DNA of 64,000 bases, from positions 711,100 through 775,099 of the forward strand of contig NZ_JACSCH020000002.1 in the NCBI RefSeq assembly GCF_014451325.2, read 5' to 3'. The position numbers and the translations under genes were made by a program. The notes beneath the pieces were generated by a model that had not been told where the DNA came from, searched no databases, and worked only from the letters and a program-made list of their open reading frames with translations. Origin of the DNA: Streptomyces sp. CB02980 (GTDB lineage: Bacteria; Actinomycetota; Actinomycetes; Streptomycetales; Streptomycetaceae). Each line of letters begins with the position of its first letter. Position 1 is the first letter of the stretch. This document shows, one piece after another, positions 54,550-64,000 of the stretch.

Positions 54550-55005
54550 ATGACCGGTGGACCCGAGCCCATCAGCGCCGTCGCCCGCGAGGCACTGGAA
54601 CGGGAGCTCGACGACCTCCGCACCGAACGCGAGGCCGTCGCCGTCACGCTCCGGGGCGGAGGCGGCGACCGGGCCGACCAGGCCGACGAGCTGGAGCGCG
54701 CCACGGAACTCGACCGGCTCGACCGCCGTATCGACGACATCGACGGTCGGCTGCGCGAGGCGGACGCCGCGGGCGCACCGCGTACCGACGCGGTCGGCGT
54801 GGGCAGCACCGTGACCGTGCGGTTCGAGGACGGCGCGGAGACGACCGTCCAGATCGGCGAGGTCGCCGCCGTGCTCGACCGGACGATGGTCACCGCCGAC
54901 AGCCCCCTCGGCGGTGCGCTGCTCGGTCACCGCGCGGGCGACACCGTCACGTACGTGACGCCCGAGGGACCGGCCACCGCGGTCGTGCTGTCCCTCGGCG
55001 ACTAG
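54550..55005 (+). CDS. GreA/GreB-family transcription factor-like protein
   Basis: A 151-residue protein. The N-terminal 75 residues are a charged coiled coil (REALERELDDLRTEREAV), and the rest a GreA/GreB C-terminal domain (VGSTVTVRFEDGAETTVQIG, SPLGGALLGHRAGDTVTY). It could bind RNA polymerase in the secondary channel, though Streptomyces has another GreA for the main role. ATG 54550 follows GGAGCAGG. Its 3' end overlaps the convergent oxidoreductase gene by 59 bases. Confidence 0.82.
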   Translation: MTGGPEPISAVAREALERELDDLRTEREAVAVTLRGGGGDRADQADELERATELDRLDRRIDDIDGRLREADAAGAPRTDAVGVGSTVTVRFEDGAETTVQIGEVAAVLDRTMVTADSPLGGALLGHRAGDTVTYVTPEGPATAVVLSLGD

Positions 55006-56446
55006 CCGGCCGGCCGCCCTGCCACGAGGCCCGCGTCCCGAGGTGCCGCAGCGCCGACGCCGCCGCTCCCGCGCCGCACATGCCGTGGGCGCCGGGGCCC
55101 GGCGGGGTGGCGGCCGAACAGAGGAACACGCCGGGCAGTCCGGTGGCGTACGGGTCGAGCGCGGGGCGTGCGCCCAGGAGGAGTTGGGGGACGGTCTTGG
55201 CTCCGGTGAGGATGTCGCCGCCGGCGAAGTTGGGGTTGGCGGCGGCGAAGTCGGCCGGGCGGGTGAGGTGTTGTCCCACGACGCGTTCGCGGACGCCGGG
55301 CGCGAAGCGTTCGAGCTGCCGCAGGATCGACTCCGTCGCGTCGCCCTCGTAGCCGTACGGGACATGGGCGTACGTCCAGACGGGGTGGACGTCGCCGACG
55401 GACCGGGAGGGGTCGGCGAGGTACTGCTGCCCGACGAGCACGAAGGGGCGCTCGGGCATCCGACCCTCCGTCACCTCCTTCTCGGTGAAGGCCACTTCGG
55501 CGAGCGGGCCGCCGAGGTGCACGGTGCCGGCGCGCCGGGCCCGTTCGTCCGTCCAGGGCACCCCGCCCTCGACGGCGAGGTCGACCTTGAAGGCGCCGGG
55601 GCCGCGCCGGAAGCGCCGGTACGCGGCGGCCACCCGGGCCGGCAGCCGGTCGCCGTAGAGGCGTCCGACCTGGCCGGGGTCCAGGTCGAGGAGGGTCACG
55701 TCGGCGGGCGGGAGCTGCCCGCGGTCGGTGATCCGTACACCCGTGTGGATCACACCGCCGTGCTCGGCGAGGACGGCGGCCATGCCGCGCGCGATGGAGT
55801 GCGAGCCGCCCTCGGCGACGGCCCATCCGGCGGCGTGCCCCGCGGTGAGGATGCCGAGCCCGATGGCCGAGCTGAACGGGTCCGAGAGGGGCCGGAAGGA
55901 GTGGGCCGCGACTCCGGCCCACAGCGCCCGCGCCCGGGGCGTGCGGAAGAGCCGCGCGAGGGCCGAGGCGGGCAGGACGGTCGGCAGACCGAAGCGGGCG
56001 AGCGGCAGCGGATGCGCCGGGATCCGGAGCAGCGGGCCCATGACGTCGTCGGCGAGCGCGTCCCACCGTCGCACGGAGGGCTCCACCAGGGCCCGGTAGC
56101 GGGCGCCGTCGACGCCGAGCCCGGCGGCGGTCTCCGCCACGGACCGGAGCAGCACACCGGCCGTGCCGTCGTCGAGGGGGTGCACGCAGTCGATCTCGGG
56201 CTGCCGCCAGCGCAGCCCGTGGCGCTCCAGGCCGAGCGAGCGGAGGGCGGGCGAGGTGACGGCCATCGGGTGGATGGCGGAGCAGTGGTCGTGCAGCAGG
56301 CCGGGCAGGATCGCCTCGAAGCTGCGGGTGCCGCCGCCGATCTCCTCGGCGGCCTCCAGGACGGTGACCTCCAGGCCTTCGCGCGCGAGCAGGGCGGCGG
56401 CGGCGAGCCCGTTGGGCCCGGCACCGACGACGACGGCCGTGGTCAT
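54947..56446 (-). CDS. FAD-dependent oxidoreductase, phytoene-desaturase-like
   Basis: A 499-residue flavoprotein. VVVGAGPNGLAAAALLAREG near the start is the FAD dinucleotide fold, LEVTVLEAAEEIGGGTRSFE its continuation, and GVFLCSAATPPGPGAHGMCG the C-terminal FAD loop, as in phytoene dehydrogenase-related and NAD(P)/FAD-dependent oxidoreductases. RBS CTGGAG precedes ATG 56446. It starts 41 bases after DUF1345 on the same strand; encapsulin and DyP genes lie further upstream. The substrate cannot be told. Confidence 0.88.
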   Translation of the reverse strand: MTTAVVVGAGPNGLAAAALLAREGLEVTVLEAAEEIGGGTRSFEAILPGLLHDHCSAIHPMAVTSPALRSLGLERHGLRWRQPEIDCVHPLDDGTAGVLLRSVAETAAGLGVDGARYRALVEPSVRRWDALADDVMGPLLRIPAHPLPLARFGLPTVLPASALARLFRTPRARALWAGVAAHSFRPLSDPFSSAIGLGILTAGHAAGWAVAEGGSHSIARGMAAVLAEHGGVIHTGVRITDRGQLPPADVTLLDLDPGQVGRLYGDRLPARVAAAYRRFRRGPGAFKVDLAVEGGVPWTDERARRAGTVHLGGPLAEVAFTEKEVTEGRMPERPFVLVGQQYLADPSRSVGDVHPVWTYAHVPYGYEGDATESILRQLERFAPGVRERVVGQHLTRPADFAAANPNFAGGDILTGAKTVPQLLLGARPALDPYATGLPGVFLCSAATPPGPGAHGMCGAGAAASALRHLGTRASWQGGRPASRRGTARPRWPVPRASRT

Positions 56447-56487
56447 GACGTGGTCTCCAGGGGGCGGAGTCTCCGTGCGGAACTGCC

Positions 56488-57123
56488 TCAGCCCGTGACG
56501 ATGCCCGTGACGAGGTTGATGGTGGTGGCCAGGATACTCGCGCCGAAGACGTACGACAGCAGGCAGTGACGGAGCGCGATCGCTCGGATCGTCGTGCTGG
56601 AGACATTGGTGTCGGAGACCTGGTAGGTCATGCCGAGGTTGTAGCTGAAGTAGAGGAAGTCGCTGTAGCGGGGCGGTTCCCGGGAGTTGAAGTCGATCCC
56701 GCCGCCGGGCTTCAGGTAGTAGATGTACGCGTACCGGGTGGCGTACATCAGGTGCAGCGCCGCCCAGGCCATGAACACTCCGGCGAGCGCGGTCGCCGCG
56801 GCGGCGTGGCTCAGGTCGGACGTGCCGACCAGGAGCAGGACGACGATGCCGACGAGTCCGCCCACCGCCGTCCCGACGACGGCGAGCTCCTCGACGACGG
56901 GCCGGAACTCCTCGCGGCGTACGTTGCGATGGGTGGTGGTGGCGTCCATCGGCCACAGCGTGACCCACCCGGCGACGACGAAGAGCGTCTCCCCGACGGC
57001 GATCGCGGAGAGGACGCCCAGCGGCGCGTGGGTGGTGGCGCCGACGACGGCGCCGACCGCCGCCGCGACCAGCGCCGAGACGGCGAGCCGGGGCACGGCG
57101 GAGAACAGCAGCGGACTCTTCAT
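56488..57123 (-). CDS. DUF1345 membrane protein
   Basis: A 211-residue membrane protein with about five hydrophobic helices. [22 protein letters not shown] and [21 protein letters not shown] are the DUF1345 signature. No function is established. It lies between the encapsulin and oxidoreductase genes and may be co-transcribed with either. Confidence 0.88.
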   Translation of the reverse strand: MKSPLLFSAVPRLAVSALVAAAVGAVVGATTHAPLGVLSAIAVGETLFVVAGWVTLWPMDATTTHRNVRREEFRPVVEELAVVGTAVGGLVGIVVLLLVGTSDLSHAAAATALAGVFMAWAALHLMYATRYAYIYYLKPGGGIDFNSREPPRYSDFLYFSYNLGMTYQVSDTNVSSTTIRAIALRHCLLSYVFGASILATTINLVTGIVTG

Positions 57124-57158
57124 GGCATCGGGCCTCCCGGCTCTCCGGCTCCGGGCCC

Positions 57159-58025
57159 TCAGGCGCCCGGTGACTCCAGGACGACCACGGCCTCGTCGGT
57201 GTACGTACGGAAGGTCAGCGTCTCCTGGAAGTACAGCTGCACGCTGTTCGCGTCGTGGCCCGTGTAGCCGATCGCCAGGTCCTGGCCGAGGATCAGCTCG
57301 AAGTCGCCGCCCCGGGTGGACAGGACGAAGCCGCCGCTGAGGGCCGGCGCCCAGATCGGCGAGCCGTCGAGCATGCGGCCGAGGTGGGCCGCGATCGGGT
57401 AGCCGTGGTCGGAGGTCTCGCTGACCGCCCGGTACTCGTCGGCGCCGAGGAGCAGCGCGTACGGTCCGTCGACGCCGGCGAGGCGCAGGGCGGTCAGGGC
57501 CCGGCTGACGGCGTCGGGGTAGTCGCGCGGCTCGGCGGGGAGCTGGACGACCGGGTTGGAGGACCTGGCGCGCAGGCCGTCGACGCCGGCCGCCCCGTAC
57601 CCGTCGAAGATCGTGCGGTCCTCGACGAACGCCATGGCGCGCGCCGCGTCCTTGACGGGCTGCCAGTCGGAGTCCTTCGAGCCTCGCTCGACGTCGTCGA
57701 CGGCGGCCCGGTCGACGGTGAAGGGCACCCTGAGTTCGAACAGCGGCTTCGCCTCGCGCAGCCGCGCGGTGACGCCGGGGGCGGGCGAGCCCATGTCGCT
57801 GAAGTGCCCCGTGCCGACTGCGGCGAGGTCCGGACCTCCGGGGTCGGGGACGTCGACGACGCGGCGGCCCGCGACGTTGCGGCGGAACGTGCGACGCGCC
57901 TCCTCCTCGATCTCGGCCCAGGCCGCCGGGGTGATCGGGGCGAGTTCGCGGTGCAGGTTGTTCGTGTCGGGACCCTGGTACGGGTCGCTCGTGGGGCCGG
58001 GGGTCGTGGCGTCGGGGGTCGTCAT
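57159..58025 (-). CDS. encapsulin shell protein, family 1
   Basis: A 288-residue HK97-fold protein. [22 protein letters not shown] opens the family's N-terminal arm, followed by [29 protein letters not shown] (E-loop region) and the C-terminal [10 protein letters not shown] and [12 protein letters not shown]. It assembles into a closed protein cage that holds cargo. It begins six bases after the DyP stop on the same strand. That peroxidase ends with a targeting peptide, so it is the cargo. The first 20 residues are a Thr/Pro extension. Confidence 0.92.
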   Translation of the reverse strand: MTTPDATTPGPTSDPYQGPDTNNLHRELAPITPAAWAEIEEEARRTFRRNVAGRRVVDVPDPGGPDLAAVGTGHFSDMGSPAPGVTARLREAKPLFELRVPFTVDRAAVDDVERGSKDSDWQPVKDAARAMAFVEDRTIFDGYGAAGVDGLRARSSNPVVQLPAEPRDYPDAVSRALTALRLAGVDGPYALLLGADEYRAVSETSDHGYPIAAHLGRMLDGSPIWAPALSGGFVLSTRGGDFELILGQDLAIGYTGHDANSVQLYFQETLTFRTYTDEAVVVLESPGA

Positions 58026-58031
58026 GGGGAG

Positions 58032-59018
58032 TCAGGCTCCTTTCAGGCCGCCGATGCCCAGGGAGTCTCCCTGGCGGACGGCGGCGTCCGGCGGCGCGGC
58101 GGGCAGGTCGTCGAGGAGGTCGGCGCTCGGCACGAAGAAGAGGCCGCCGGTCACGGCACGGGAGAAGTCGAGGATGCGGTCCGTGTTGCCCGGGGGAGCC
58201 CCGAGGAACATGTTGCGCAGCATCAGCTCGGTGACGGCGGGTGTGCGCGCGTAGCCGATGAAGTACGTGCCGAACTCGCCGCCGCCGATCCGGCCGAACG
58301 GCATGTTCGCGCGGAAGATCTGCCGGGTGACGCCGTCCTCGTCGACGATGGTGTTCAGCGCGACGTGCGAGTTCGACGGTTTGACGTCGTCGGGCATCTC
58401 CACGTTGGACGCCTTGCCACGCCCGATGACGTGTTCCTGCTGTTCGACGGTGAGCGCGTCCCAGGCCGGCATCTCGTGCAGGTACTTCTGCACGATGACG
58501 TAGCTGCCGCCGCGGAAGTCGGGGTCCTCGTCGCCGATGTGGACCGCCGCTGCCGCCACCTGGCCGCCCGGGTTCTCGCTGCCGTCGACGAAGCCGAGGA
58601 GGTCGCGCTCGTCGAAGTACGCGAAACCGTGCACCTCGTCGACGACGGTCACGGCGGTGCCCAGGCTCTCCATGATCAGCCGGGCGAGTTCGAAGCAGAG
58701 GTCCATGCGCCGGGCACGTACGTGGAACAGCAGGTCACCCGGGGTGGCCGGGGCCCGGTGGCGGGGGCCCCTGAGGGCCGGGAAGGGGTGGAGCTCGCGG
58801 GGGCGCGGACCGCCGACGAGCCGGTCCCAGCCCTCGGAGCCGATCCCGGCGACGCAGGTGAGGCCGGAGTCGGGGTAGCGGAAGGACACCGACCGGACCA
58901 GCCCCGACAGGTCCTGGAGTGCCTCCCGCACCGTGGCCTCGCCGCCGGGGCTGACGGTGGCCACGAGGAACACGGCCGCCCGGGAGGACGGGGCGACGAC
59001 GGGTTGGACGACGACCAT
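58032..59018 (-). CDS. dye-decolourising peroxidase, encapsulin cargo
   Basis: A 328-residue DyP-type haem peroxidase without a Tat signal. GFVDGSENP has the catalytic Asp145 of the GxxDG motif, and His218 in [10 protein letters not shown] is the probable haem ligand. The C-terminus [11 protein letters not shown] is the family's encapsulin-targeting peptide. The start at ATG 59018 has GGGAG upstream; the longer frame from TTG 59039 is less likely. It should degrade peroxide or oxidise substrates inside the encapsulin shell encoded next to it. Confidence 0.92.
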   Translation of the reverse strand: MVVVQPVVAPSSRAAVFLVATVSPGGEATVREALQDLSGLVRSVSFRYPDSGLTCVAGIGSEGWDRLVGGPRPRELHPFPALRGPRHRAPATPGDLLFHVRARRMDLCFELARLIMESLGTAVTVVDEVHGFAYFDERDLLGFVDGSENPGGQVAAAAVHIGDEDPDFRGGSYVIVQKYLHEMPAWDALTVEQQEHVIGRGKASNVEMPDDVKPSNSHVALNTIVDEDGVTRQIFRANMPFGRIGGGEFGTYFIGYARTPAVTELMLRNMFLGAPPGNTDRILDFSRAVTGGLFFVPSADLLDDLPAAPPDAAVRQGDSLGIGGLKGA

Positions 59019-59218
59019 GGGACTCCCGCCGAGAGACAATGACGTACAAAAGGCATGAAAACGACAGCGTCAGCGTAGGCGCCCATGATCCGGTACGCAG
59101 CCCGTACGGCCTTCCGGGGCCGGGTGGCACCCGTGAACCGGCGGGCATAGCCTGCCCGAAGGGGTGACTTCTTGTTCGGTCACGCCCCGAACATCCGCAG
59201 GTGAAAGGGTGAACAGCC

Positions 59219-61555
59219 TTGAGCACCGACCAGGACGCGCAGGAATCCCCGGCGCCCGGCGCCCCGGAGCCCGTGGAGCACCGGGTGGGGCCCACCCCCG
59301 AGGGCGACCCGGAGTTCCACCCCTACCACCACCCCGCGGCGGGCTGGGGCGCGGCCAAGAGCGTGACCGGCTTCCTCGTCCGCGAGGGGGCCCTCGTCGA
59401 CGGTCCGCGCGCGATCATGCGGATGAACCACGAGAACACCGGTTTCGACTGCCCCGGCTGCGCGTGGCCCGACGACACCAAGGGCCTGCACCTGGACATC
59501 TGCGAGAACGGCATCAAGCACGTCACCTGGGAGATGACCCGCAAGCGCGTCGGCAGCGAGTTCTTCGCCGCGCACTCGGTGTCCGAGCTCGCCGAGTGGA
59601 GCGACTACGACCTCGAGAACGAGGGCCGGCTGACCGAGCCGATGGTCTACGACCCGGAGTCGGACCACTACGTCCCGATCACCTGGAAGGACGCGTTCGA
59701 GGTGGTCGGCCGTGCCCTGCGCGGCCTCGACAACCCCGACCGGGCGTCGTTCTACACATCGGGACGGCTCGGCAACGAGGCGACCTTCCTCTACCAGCTG
59801 ATGGCCCGCGAGCTGGGCACCAACAACCTGCCCGACTGCTCCAACATGTGTCACGAGGCCAGCGGCCGCGCCCTCCAGGCCTCCCTGGGTACGGGCAAGG
59901 GCACCGTCGACCTCAAGGACTGGGAGACCGCCGACGCGCTGTTCATCTTCGGGGTGAACGCCGCGTCGAACGCGCCCCGGATGCTGACCGCGCTCGCCGA
60001 GGCCCACCACCGCGGCGCGCAGATCGTGCACGTCAACCCGCTCGTCGAGGCCGCCGCCACCCGGACCATCGTGCCGCACGACTTCACGGACATGGCCCTC
60101 TTCAAGTCGACGAAGACCAGCACCCTGAACCTCCAGCCGCGCATTGGCGGCGACATGGCACTGATCCGCGGGATGGCCAAGGCGGTCCTCGAGCAGTCCG
60201 TGACCGACCCCAAGGCCCTCGACCAGGAGTTCATCGACCGCCACACGAGCGGCTTCGAGGAGTACCGCGCGCTGTGCGAGGCCACACCGTGGGACGAGAT
60301 CGAGCGGCAGTCCGGACTGAGCCGCGCCGACGTCCTCAAGGCCGCCCGCGTGTACGGCGAGGCCGACCGCTCCATCGTCAGCTGGTGTCTGGGCCTCACC
60401 CAGCACGAGCACGGCGTCGACACCGTCCGGGAGATCGTCAACCTGCTGCTGCTCCGCGGCAACCTGGGACGCGAGGGCGCCGGCCCCTCCCCCGTACGCG
60501 GACACAGCAACGTCCAGGGCAACCGCACCTGCGGCATCGACCACCGCCCCAGCGACGCGTTCCTCGACCGTCTCGCCGAGGTCTGCGAGATCGAACCGCC
60601 GCGCGCGCACGGCATGGACACCGTCCGCACCATCGAGGCGATGCGACGCGGCGAGATCAAGGTCTTCGTCGGCATGGGCGGCAACTTCGCGCTCGCCGCC
60701 CCCGACACCCCGCTCACCTACGCGGCACTGCGCACCTGCGACCTCACCGTCCAGGTCAGCACCAAGCTGAACCGCAGTCACCTCGTCCACGGCAAGCAGG
60801 CACTGATCCTGCCGTGCCTCGGCCGCACCGAGAAGGACCATCAGCGCAGGGGCGTCCAGAGCACCTCCGTCGAGGACTCGATGAGCATGGTCCATCTGTC
60901 GATCGGCATGAAGCGCCCGGCCTCCCCGCACCTGCTCTCCGAACCGGCGATCGTCGCCGGCATGGCGCGGGCCGCGCTGCCCGACAGCGCGACGCCCTGG
61001 GAGTGGTACATCGAGGACTACGACCGCATCCGGGACACCATGGCCAAGGCCCTCGACGGCTTCGAGGACTTCAACCGGCGGGTGCGTCTCCCGCTCGGCT
61101 TCCGCATCAAGCAGCCGGCCCGCGAACTGGTCTTCCTCACCCCGTCCGGGCGCGCCGAGTTCTCCAGCGCCCCGCTGCCCGACGTCGTGCCCGAGCCGGG
61201 CACCCTGGCCCTCGGCACGATGCGGTCCCACGACCAGTGGAACACCACCATCTACTCCGACAACGACCGCTACCGCGGCATCAAGAACCTGCGCACGCTG
61301 GTCTTCATGAACCGGGCCGACATGCGGGAGCGCGGGATCGCCGACATGGGGCCCGTCGACATCACGAGCACCGCGAAGGACGGCAGCCGGCGGTCCGTCA
61401 GCGGCTACCTCGCGGTTCCCTACGACATCCCCCGGGGCTGCGCGGCCGGCTACATGCCCGAGATGAACGTGCTGTGCGCGCTGGTCGACTACAGCACGCA
61501 GAGCGACCAGCCGATCATGAAGCACGTCAAGGTGACGATCGTGCCCACCGGTTGA
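59219..61555 (+). CDS. FdhF/YdeP-type molybdopterin oxidoreductase
   Basis: A 778-residue protein starting at TTG 59219 (GAAAGGGTG upstream). FDCPGCAWPDD is the cysteine pair of the FdhF/YdeP group, whose iron-sulfur binding is reduced in number compared with true formate dehydrogenases. SNMCHEASGRALQASLGTG and RGNLGREGAGPSPVRGHSNVQG are molybdopterin-binding segments; IAVPYDIP-like and CAAGYMPEMN near the end close the cofactor. It probably oxidises or reduces a small substrate in the cytoplasm. MoaE for cofactor synthesis lies 2 kb on. It converges with FUSC, eight bases between stops. Confidence 0.85.
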   Translation: MSTDQDAQESPAPGAPEPVEHRVGPTPEGDPEFHPYHHPAAGWGAAKSVTGFLVREGALVDGPRAIMRMNHENTGFDCPGCAWPDDTKGLHLDICENGIKHVTWEMTRKRVGSEFFAAHSVSELAEWSDYDLENEGRLTEPMVYDPESDHYVPITWKDAFEVVGRALRGLDNPDRASFYTSGRLGNEATFLYQLMARELGTNNLPDCSNMCHEASGRALQASLGTGKGTVDLKDWETADALFIFGVNAASNAPRMLTALAEAHHRGAQIVHVNPLVEAAATRTIVPHDFTDMALFKSTKTSTLNLQPRIGGDMALIRGMAKAVLEQSVTDPKALDQEFIDRHTSGFEEYRALCEATPWDEIERQSGLSRADVLKAARVYGEADRSIVSWCLGLTQHEHGVDTVREIVNLLLLRGNLGREGAGPSPVRGHSNVQGNRTCGIDHRPSDAFLDRLAEVCEIEPPRAHGMDTVRTIEAMRRGEIKVFVGMGGNFALAAPDTPLTYAALRTCDLTVQVSTKLNRSHLVHGKQALILPCLGRTEKDHQRRGVQSTSVEDSMSMVHLSIGMKRPASPHLLSEPAIVAGMARAALPDSATPWEWYIEDYDRIRDTMAKALDGFEDFNRRVRLPLGFRIKQPARELVFLTPSGRAEFSSAPLPDVVPEPGTLALGTMRSHDQWNTTIYSDNDRYRGIKNLRTLVFMNRADMRERGIADMGPVDITSTAKDGSRRSVSGYLAVPYDIPRGCAAGYMPEMNVLCALVDYSTQSDQPIMKHVKVTIVPTG

Positions 61556-61562
61556 CCCTCCC

Positions 61563-63479
61563 TCACTTCCATCGGGCGAAGCGCTCCAGGAGGAGGTAGC
61601 CGCGGTGTTCCGCCGCGGCGAGTTCGGTGGGGTCGATCTCCGCCGGCCAGAGCTCGCCCGCGGCGGCGTCGTCCGCCTCCCGCAACTCCACTACGGCAGC
61701 CGCGAGTTCCCCCTGGGCGACCGGAAACGACTCCACGGCCCGCTCGTCCAGGGCCCGTTCGGCGCGGGCCGATGCCGCCCGGCATGCGGTGAGCGCGCGC
61801 TGCGCCCGTACGGCCGCCCGGTCGTGGACCACGACGAGCGCGCACACCAGCGCGATCCCGACCCCGAGCAGACTGCTCAACGCCCGGTCCTGGACGAGGT
61901 CCCCGGCCGGTGAAGGGACGGCCAGATCGGTGAGCAGCAGGGCGAGCGGGGTGAGGAAGACGACGCCGAGACCGTAGTTACGGGCGACGACGTACTCCAG
62001 GAGGAACTCCAGGAGCACGATCACCAGGACGAGGACGACGGGATCGGGGCGCGCGGCCAGCACGCCGAGCGCGAGCAGCAGGCCGGCCATCGTGCCCAGG
62101 GTCCGCTGCACGGCCCGCTGCGCCGCCGTCCGTACGTTGACGGAATGGAGAACGGCGGCGGCGGAGATCGCCGCCCAGTAGCCGTGGCCGAGCCCGAACA
62201 GCAGGGCGGCCCCACCGGCGAGGCCGGTGCCGAGGACCATCCGCAGGGCGGGAACGAGCAGGATCGCCGTACGACTGGGAGCGACCCGACCGGGAGCGAC
62301 CCGACCGGCCGCGCCCGTGCGGGGAGCGCCCGCGCGGGGAGCGTCCCGCCCCATCACGAGTTCCGTGGCCCGCAGTTCGGTGGCCCGCAGGGTGGTGGGA
62401 CCGGGCGCAACCACCCCCGGCACCGCGGCGCCCTGGGCGATCAGGGACGGGACCGCGAGCTCGGGCAGTATCCGGGGCAGCCGTCGGCGGCGGCTCACCA
62501 GCAGCCGGACCTGCCGGCGCAGGTTCCGCGCCAGGCCGGCGGGGTCGTCCGGCACCCGCCGCGCGGAACCGACGAGAAGCGCCCACGCGAGGTCGGTGAG
62601 GCGGAGGCAGGTGTCTCCCCGGCCGCCCCGCTGAGCGGCGCTCGGGGGCAGGACGCCGAGCGTGCGGTACGCCTGGAGGACGGCGGCCGTCGCCCGGTGC
62701 CGTACGAGCCCGTGGACGTTCCCCGCGCCCGCCGCCTCCCACAGGTCCGCCAGCTCGCGCAGCGCCGCCGCGACGGCGAGGCGCTGCGGCCGGTCCGGGT
62801 GCGCGAACCACCCGAGGACGGCGAGGATCCAGGCCACGGCCGCGCCGATCGCGGCGAGGGCCGTCTGGAGGAGGATGTCGGCGGGATCGGTGGAGCCGTT
62901 GGCCGCGACGGCGAACGAGAAGAGCAGCAGGACCGCGCCGAGGCCGCTCAACCGGGCCGCGTCGCAGGCGAACTTCGCCGCACCGGCCACCACCGCCGTC
63001 GCCACGACCGTCACGGCGGCGCCCGCTCCCCCGTCCCGTGGCTGCGCCCACACGGCGAGCGCCGAACCGCAGCCCACGCACGCCGTCATGGCCACCGCGA
63101 CGAGCGCGAGCACACGGGCCCGCCGCGCATAGGGCAGGTTGCGGCCGAAGGTGGTGGTGAAGGAACCGAGCATCGTGTAGACGGCGTGATCGGCGCGCCC
63201 GGCCAGGGCCAACGGCAGCGCGGGCACGGCCATGGCGAGTGCGGCGCGCAGAGCGAAGGACAGGGCGCCGTCCACACTCTGCAGCGCGAGCGCGCCCCGA
63301 GGGGAGAGCGCCCGTCCGACCCGGCCGACGGCCCGCCGCCAACCCCCGGTCCCGTCACCCCCCTTGGACCCGCTCCCCCAGCCGGGCCGCGTCCGACCGC
63401 CCGGCTCCTCCCGGCCGCCCGGCTCTTCCCGACCGCCCGGCTCCTCCCGGTCGTCCGGCTCTTCCCGCTCGCTCAGCAC
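61563..63479 (-). CDS. FUSC-family membrane protein
   Basis: A protein of about 638 residues with two hydrophobic blocks (residues about 70-225 and 400-550), each with several helices, separated and followed by cytoplasmic helical parts. This is the fusaric-acid-resistance (FUSC/aromatic acid exporter-like) layout. The N-terminus has a repeat EEPGGR. GTG 63479 overlaps the MoaE stop by seven bases; GTG 63491 is an alternative start. A role in efflux is likely but unproved. Confidence 0.8.
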   Translation of the reverse strand: MLSEREEPDDREEPGGREEPGGREEPGGRTRPGWGSGSKGGDGTGGWRRAVGRVGRALSPRGALALQSVDGALSFALRAALAMAVPALPLALAGRADHAVYTMLGSFTTTFGRNLPYARRARVLALVAVAMTACVGCGSALAVWAQPRDGGAGAAVTVVATAVVAGAAKFACDAARLSGLGAVLLLFSFAVAANGSTDPADILLQTALAAIGAAVAWILAVLGWFAHPDRPQRLAVAAALRELADLWEAAGAGNVHGLVRHRATAAVLQAYRTLGVLPPSAAQRGGRGDTCLRLTDLAWALLVGSARRVPDDPAGLARNLRRQVRLLVSRRRRLPRILPELAVPSLIAQGAAVPGVVAPGPTTLRATELRATELVMGRDAPRAGAPRTGAAGRVAPGRVAPSRTAILLVPALRMVLGTGLAGGAALLFGLGHGYWAAISAAAVLHSVNVRTAAQRAVQRTLGTMAGLLLALGVLAARPDPVVLVLVIVLLEFLLEYVVARNYGLGVVFLTPLALLLTDLAVPSPAGDLVQDRALSSLLGVGIALVCALVVVHDRAAVRAQRALTACRAASARAERALDERAVESFPVAQGELAAAVVELREADDAAAGELWPAEIDPTELAAAEHRGYLLLERFARWK

Positions 63480-63919
63480 GCGCCGACCCACTCCTCGTCG
63501 CCGTCCACGAAGATCTGCCGCTTCCAGATCGGCACCTCGTGCTTGAGGTCCTCGACCAGGCGCGCGCAGGCGGCGAACGCCTCCGCGCGGTGCGGGCAGG
63601 AGACGGCCGCGATGACGGCGACGTCGCCGACGGCCAGGTGGCCGGTCCGGTGTACGGCGACGACCGCACGTACGGGGAAGTCGGCGGCGACCTTCTCGGC
63701 CACCCGGCGCAGCTCGGCCTCGGCGCCGGGGTGGGCGCTGTACGCCAGGGAGGCCACCGGCCTGCCGCCGTCGTGGTCGCGCACGGTGCCGACGAAGAGG
63801 GCGGTGCCACCGGCGGCGTCGTCGCCCACGGCCGCGTACACCTCGTCGAGGGAGAGCGGGCTGTCCCGGACGGCGAGAAGGCGCATCGGGTCGTCGGAGG
63901 CGTCGGGCAGGTGCGTCAT
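63473..63919 (-). CDS. moaE: molybdopterin synthase catalytic subunit MoaE
   Basis: A 148-residue MoaE. ALFVGTVRDHDGGRPVASLAYSAHP and the end VPIWKRQIFVDGDEEWVGAC carry the family's active residues (Lys of WKRQ and the preceding basic region). With the small subunit MoaD it converts precursor Z to molybdopterin. ATG 63919 is the start; its end overlaps FUSC. It serves molybdoenzymes such as the FdhF-type protein nearby. Confidence 0.92.
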   Translation of the reverse strand: MTHLPDASDDPMRLLAVRDSPLSLDEVYAAVGDDAAGGTALFVGTVRDHDGGRPVASLAYSAHPGAEAELRRVAEKVAADFPVRAVVAVHRTGHLAVGDVAVIAAVSCPHRAEAFAACARLVEDLKHEVPIWKRQIFVDGDEEWVGAC

Positions 63920-63951
63920 GGTCCAGGTCCTAGGAAGGGGGCGGGTGGTAA

Positions 63952-64000
63952 GGGGGGGAGGTACGGGGGGGAGGTACGGGGGGGGAGGTACGGGGGGGAG
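63952..64000. repeat. G-rich tandem repeat upstream of moaE
   Basis: At least three copies of a unit of about 15 bases, GAGGTACGGGGGG, run to the window end. The G-run length varies from six to eight. It lies in the presumed promoter region of moaE. Confidence 0.8.

Overview
The window is high-GC actinobacterial DNA, almost certainly a Streptomyces chromosome. GTG and TTG starts, four-base ATGA/GTGA gene overlaps, a LAXTG (class E sortase-type) sorting motif, DUF317, MmyB-like and LAL regulators, an encapsulin-DyP pair and SPFH/NAD-kinase-like genes all fit that genus.

1-12.8 kb is an accessory redox region. A minus-strand operon (small membrane peptide, ferric-reductase-like membrane flavoprotein, secreted flavodoxin) faces a plus-strand MFS exporter and a second flavodoxin. 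An XRE/MmyB-like regulator is divergent from ApbE (FMN transferase) and an FMN-binding lipoprotein. Then come a CMD-cupin-esterase-hydrolase-NmrA run and an aldo/keto reductase. A nearly identical operator-like sequence lies before four of these transcription units, so they look like one regulon moving electrons to extracytoplasmic flavin and handling small carbonyl or ester compounds.

12.8-27.2 kb is mobile or decayed DNA: a gene of unknown function, a Tn3-family element with 34-bp terminal inverted repeats and a frameshifted transposase, a four-gene coupled operon of unknown function, a HEPN-like protein, a surface adhesin whose LAHTG anchor has been moved out of frame, a DUF317 protein, and an excisionase/integrase pair next to tRNA-Pro(GGG), the likely integration site.

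27.2-40 kb looks like ordinary chromosome: an AAA/TPR regulator without a DNA-binding end, DUF309, DUF488, TetR with its palindrome, PAP2 phosphatase, DMT transporter, an SPFH and NAD-kinase-like operon under twin palindromes, a GNAT acetyltransferase and a secreted subtilase.

40-51.6 kb is the most interesting part. A LAL regulator sits beside a caspase-like peptidase, a divergent NUC1-type DNA/RNA nuclease, a 1803-residue STAND protein with two NTPase modules, death-like motifs at both ends and a C-terminal trypsin domain, and a second trypsin-like protease. This has the parts of an NLR-like suicide or defence pathway.

51.6-64 kb holds two hypothetical or cap-domain proteins, a secreted serine hydrolase, a GreA-like factor, an FAD oxidoreductase, DUF1345, encapsulin with its DyP peroxidase cargo, an FdhF-type molybdoenzyme, a FUSC transporter and MoaE. 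The window ends in a G-rich tandem repeat.
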